Shown here in pieces: positions 61,284 to 64,000 of a DNA stretch of 64,000 bases. Below the pieces are notes generated by a model. The model was not told the origin of the DNA. It worked only from the letters and a program-made list of their open reading frames with translations, and made no database searches. Origin of the DNA: Asterella californica (Eukaryota; Streptophyta; Marchantiopsida; Marchantiales; Aytoniaceae). The DNA lies in assembly GCA_036924285.1 (NCBI GenBank), contig JAYKYS010000006.1, positions 20,806,001-20,870,000 of the forward strand. Direction: 5' to 3'. Made by a program: the position numbers and the translations under genes. Each line of letters opens with the position of its first letter. Position 1 is the first letter of the stretch.

Positions 61284-61871
61284 AGATTACGGACACATTC
61301 AAAGAACACAACGTGGTGTTTTTCCATGGTCTTATGAATCTCTATATGACCAAAATCATGGACCTCAAGTATTTTGTAGGTATGCTACTTGCAAAGTTCT
61401 TCGAGATCAAAAGCGCATTAGAAAGATGATATTCTATAGTTCTTTTGATGATGTTGATGGTCGACTTGTGTCATCTATCAGCCTTGAAAATCCCAACCTC
61501 AATCAAATGCTATTCATAGTTTGATCGAGTGTTCTCTGAGGTTTAGAAGAAATTGATCATTGTTGTTCTTAGCTGTCGAGTTTATTTATCTCTACCGAGT
61601 GGTACCCAGTTGTATCTGGACTCTCGTGTGTCCTAGTCCCTACGGTGTTTTGGAAAGTACAATCATACTGCGACCCTCATCATTATCGCTCATAATTTTC
61701 TCATAACTTCTATTTTTGATTCTCCTCGAGAATAGATCTTACCTCTTGTTTCAAACTTAAATCATTTTCACTTTCGTTTTACTGTGTTCGATACTTCGAC
61801 AGAGATTGCAGAGCTCAGAAACTAGAGCATGAACAAGAGTACAATTTATTGTTGGTGGGAAGAGGTTTGAG
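61284..61871. other. 3' flank of the small prefoldin-like gene
   Basis: A frame of 100 codons ending at 61524 overlaps the last exon in another frame and is not considered real. Nothing else was recognised. Confidence 0.4.
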
Positions 61872-61956
61872 GTTCGGATCGGGGTGACGTTGCGAGAAGT
61901 TTTTTAAACCTTATCATTTAAAGGAAGGAGAAGGTGAACCTGCGGAAGGATCATTG
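61872..61956 (+). pseudogene. 3' end of nuclear 18S rRNA, truncated and internally deleted
   Basis: GTTCGGATCGGGGTGACGTT, then CCTTATCATTTAAAGGAAGG and GGTGAACCTGCGGAAGGATC match the universally conserved end of eukaryotic 18S rRNA. About 20 conserved bases between GGAGAAG and GGTGAACC (the TCGTAACAAGG region) are missing, and point changes are present. It is therefore a displaced fragment and not a working rDNA unit. Confidence 0.9.
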
Positions 61957-62160
61957 AACACAACATTTTCATGCCAACTTGTGGCATGAAAAAGAATTGT
62001 ATGAATTTTCTATGAATTTAAAAATTGTACTTTTTAGAGTTGCCGCATCGCGAGGCGAGGCCGCAGGGGGGTTGGACGGGTCTCCGTCGGTGTCCACTTG
62101 TGGCTTTTTTTGTCCGTCGCGGCTCCGCCTTTAGCGGGGTGGAGTCCCGGTCAAGAGGTC
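61957..62160 (+). pseudogene. ITS1-like sequence attached to the 18S fragment, with an AT-rich insertion
   Basis: Directly after the 18S end comes an AT-rich stretch (61957-62037) with an 11-bp perfect hairpin (61966-61992). GC-rich sequence follows (TGCCGCATCGCGAGGCGAGG, CGGGTCTCCGTCGG) whose composition and position fit the start of a bryophyte-type ITS1. The abrupt composition change suggests the AT-rich part is an insertion. Assignment to ITS1 is inferred from position and recollection. Confidence 0.55.
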
Positions 62161-62180
62161 CTCACGAGTGCTGCGACTAG

Positions 62181-62252
62181 CGAGACCTAAAGACCAGAGT
62201 CCTAGCACTCGCGAGGACTCAAAGCATTTTGAGCCCTGGTCTTTAGGTTTCG
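62181..62252. repeat. Imperfect hairpin next to the rDNA fragment
   Basis: CGAGACCTAAAGACCAGAGT at 62181 is mirrored by CTGGTCTTTAGGTTTCG ending at 62252, with an inner inverted pair AGTCCT/AGGACT. Confidence 0.75.
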
Positions 62253-62257
62253 CTTTA

Positions 62258-62435
62258 GGACCCGAACAAACTCGGTCATGTCTTTGCAGAACGATCTGGA
62301 AACGCTGGAAAGATTCTCTACGAATAGTCGGTTTCGATCGCAACATCTTTCTCACGACTCATAGAGCATTTTTCCAGCGTTGGCCTGCTTGGAGTAGATC
62401 GTTCTGCAAAGACATGACAGAGTTTGTTCGGGTCC
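62258..62435. repeat. Large hairpin with 40-bp arms and one mismatch
   Basis: 62258-62297 (starts GGACCCGAACAAACTC) and 62396-62435 are inverted copies with one mismatch. Pairing resumes further in at ACGCTGGAAA/TTTCCAGCGT. The ~98-base interior is unpaired or partly paired. A transcript would form a pre-miRNA-sized foldback; a transposon end is equally possible. Confidence 0.85.
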
Positions 62436-64000
62436 GTGTGTGATCATGTGCCGAAGCGAGTAGACACGTCCCGGTGTAAGCTGGTGGTCGTCTATAGACA
62501 CCCATGAGAAAGAGATAAATGCAAGTTGTTGGAGCCTAAATATCTTTCAAGATTTGATTAGTAATCCACAAATTATGAACTTAGGTGTTTACCTCGTTTC
62601 TTTCAATGAAATCTCACGAACTTTGATGAAGTGGTTGTGAGCCATCAAGCCTAAATAGATTCTTCAAGTGAAGGTGTTCACACCTTGACCTGATTCAAAA
62701 GTTATTCGTAGAACAAGAGTTGGGAATCTCCCTTAGACTGTTTTCATTGTACATGAACTTGAATCTACTATTGATTTTGGCTTAGGAGTTTGCTTTTGTT
62801 GTTGATCATGTCGTGTTTAGCGCGTGTGATCCACATGAACTACACGCAATTACATGCATTTCATGTGATAAGTTTCATTTCAGTGTGCACTATGAAATGT
62901 AGCGAGTTTAAGAGAAGCTCTACAAGCTCTTAACAGGGGTGCTTGACATATTCCCCTCAGGCACTGTTTATGAACTTGTAAATAAGCCTATGCTTTGATA
63001 TGTGAATCACATGCACCATTATAAGCCACAGGTCCACGGTACAAACCAAAAACCAAAATCTTAGAAATTAATTCTATTATACTCTCTTCCTTGTAAATAA
63101 GGTTTTGAAAATAACAAAGGAACCAAAGCTTAAAACCATAAAGCATTGGTGAAATTTTAATCAGGCAAGTGATGTGAAATAACGAGTATTTCTAGAATTT
63201 TCCAATAAGAGTTTGATGCAAGATAATGCACTGCCAGTTGTGTGCTTCTGAGCAGCACAAACTACACCCTCAAGCAATGAACTTACAAAGGGTGCTAACA
63301 AACCTATAGCTAGTGCGAGCAACGCATTATCAAAAGTAGTGTTCTCTTCACATGCTACTTACAATGATGTAAATAAACCATTACGTCATAAGCTTATAAA
63401 ATTAAGAAAAGAATTGAAATTTTGTCTACATAGCAACATTTTTTATATATAAGGCGGAGAATGTCAATAGGACTCCTCATGTCACCGTAAAACACTAGTA
63501 AACTTTTTGTGAGGTTGTGTAAAATAACAAGCATGAAGTGTAAGATAACAAACAAAGGATAAAACTTTATCCACGAGTATTATGTTGCGAAAGGCTCTAC
63601 TCGATGAATAAGCATCCCCAACGGCCTTGTACAGTGAATTTCATTTTCTCTTATTATAAAATATATAAATATCTTCTAATAAGATATTGTTAAAAATTGA
63701 ATAAATTCATAACTGATATATGTTAACCTGTCTCGAAGTAGCTAACTCAGCATGATATAACTCATAAGTGGAGTCCGAGCTGATGCGTTGCTGGGAGAAT
63801 AAAATCCAGACCCTAATTCTCAGATTGCGTCATTTTACGAAGACATTTCTAACCTTTCATGCCAGAAGGGTTAGAAAATATATTAAATCCCATGTACACT
63901 TCGAAATTTACATTAGATGAATAAGCATACATACGATGATAACGTGCCTTACAAACATACGTCACGCCCTCGAACAGCAAGTTTACATGCATAGGCCACC
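62436..64000. other. Intergenic to window edge, no gene recognised
   Basis: AT-rich sequence. No coding frame, RNA gene or named repeat could be supported. Confidence 0.4.

Noticed and set aside
61127..61524. Two overlapping 100-codon frames
   Set aside because: They overlap the last exon of the prefoldin-like gene in other frames and show no conserved motif.

Overview
The window is nuclear DNA of a land plant. It shows spliced genes with GT-AG introns, a plant GT-1 type trihelix factor, a plant purple acid phosphatase, a plant-type mitochondrial cysteine desulfurase, tRNA-derived SINE-like repeats and a nuclear 18S/ITS1 rDNA fragment. The reverse transcriptase relic resembles, from memory, a family common in mosses, liverworts and lycophytes. 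I favour a bryophyte-grade plant, perhaps a liverwort; this is inference.

Layout. 356-4516 (+): the last five exons of a purple acid phosphatase with all metal ligands, entering from the left edge; its third intron holds an old ~600-bp duplication and two perfect hairpins. 6200-7840 (-): a decayed non-LTR retrotransposon with a C2H2 finger and an RT domain. 8-19.7 kb: gene-poor, with a tRNA-like SINE head, a 97-bp tandem repeat built on a palindrome, a MITE-like inverted repeat and a small SINE flanked by a 15-bp target duplication. 19768-22383 (+): the GT-1 trihelix gene, four coding exons. 23952-24520: a hAT-like non-autonomous element with an 8-bp duplication. 28261-29706 (+): NFS1, intronless. 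32502-32735: a long near-perfect hairpin.

34.4-48.3 kb is the mobile-element core. It holds two diverged copies, in the same orientation about 8.3 kb apart, of a two-gene unit. Each has a pyrimidine-rich leader, an intron-containing DDE-type transposase gene with a SAP-like motif on the + strand, and a convergent gene of unknown family on the - strand, with tandem repeats between its TATA box and its ORF. Both transposases are broken. 51.6-55.1 kb holds more tRNA-derived repeats and a 1-kb tandem array.

60446-61283 (+): four tiny exons with matching splice phases give a 69-residue protein resembling the prefoldin-like PAQosome subunit ASDURF. 61872-62160: an rDNA fragment, followed by large inverted repeats.

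Across the window there are many perfect or near-perfect hairpins, unrelated in sequence and often with 4-base loops. In one of them, inside transposase copy 1, comparison with copy 2 shows that one arm is ancestral and the other is a new inverted copy. This suggests recurrent fold-back (template-switch) mutation. The host genes look independent of each other; no operon-like cooperation is expected.
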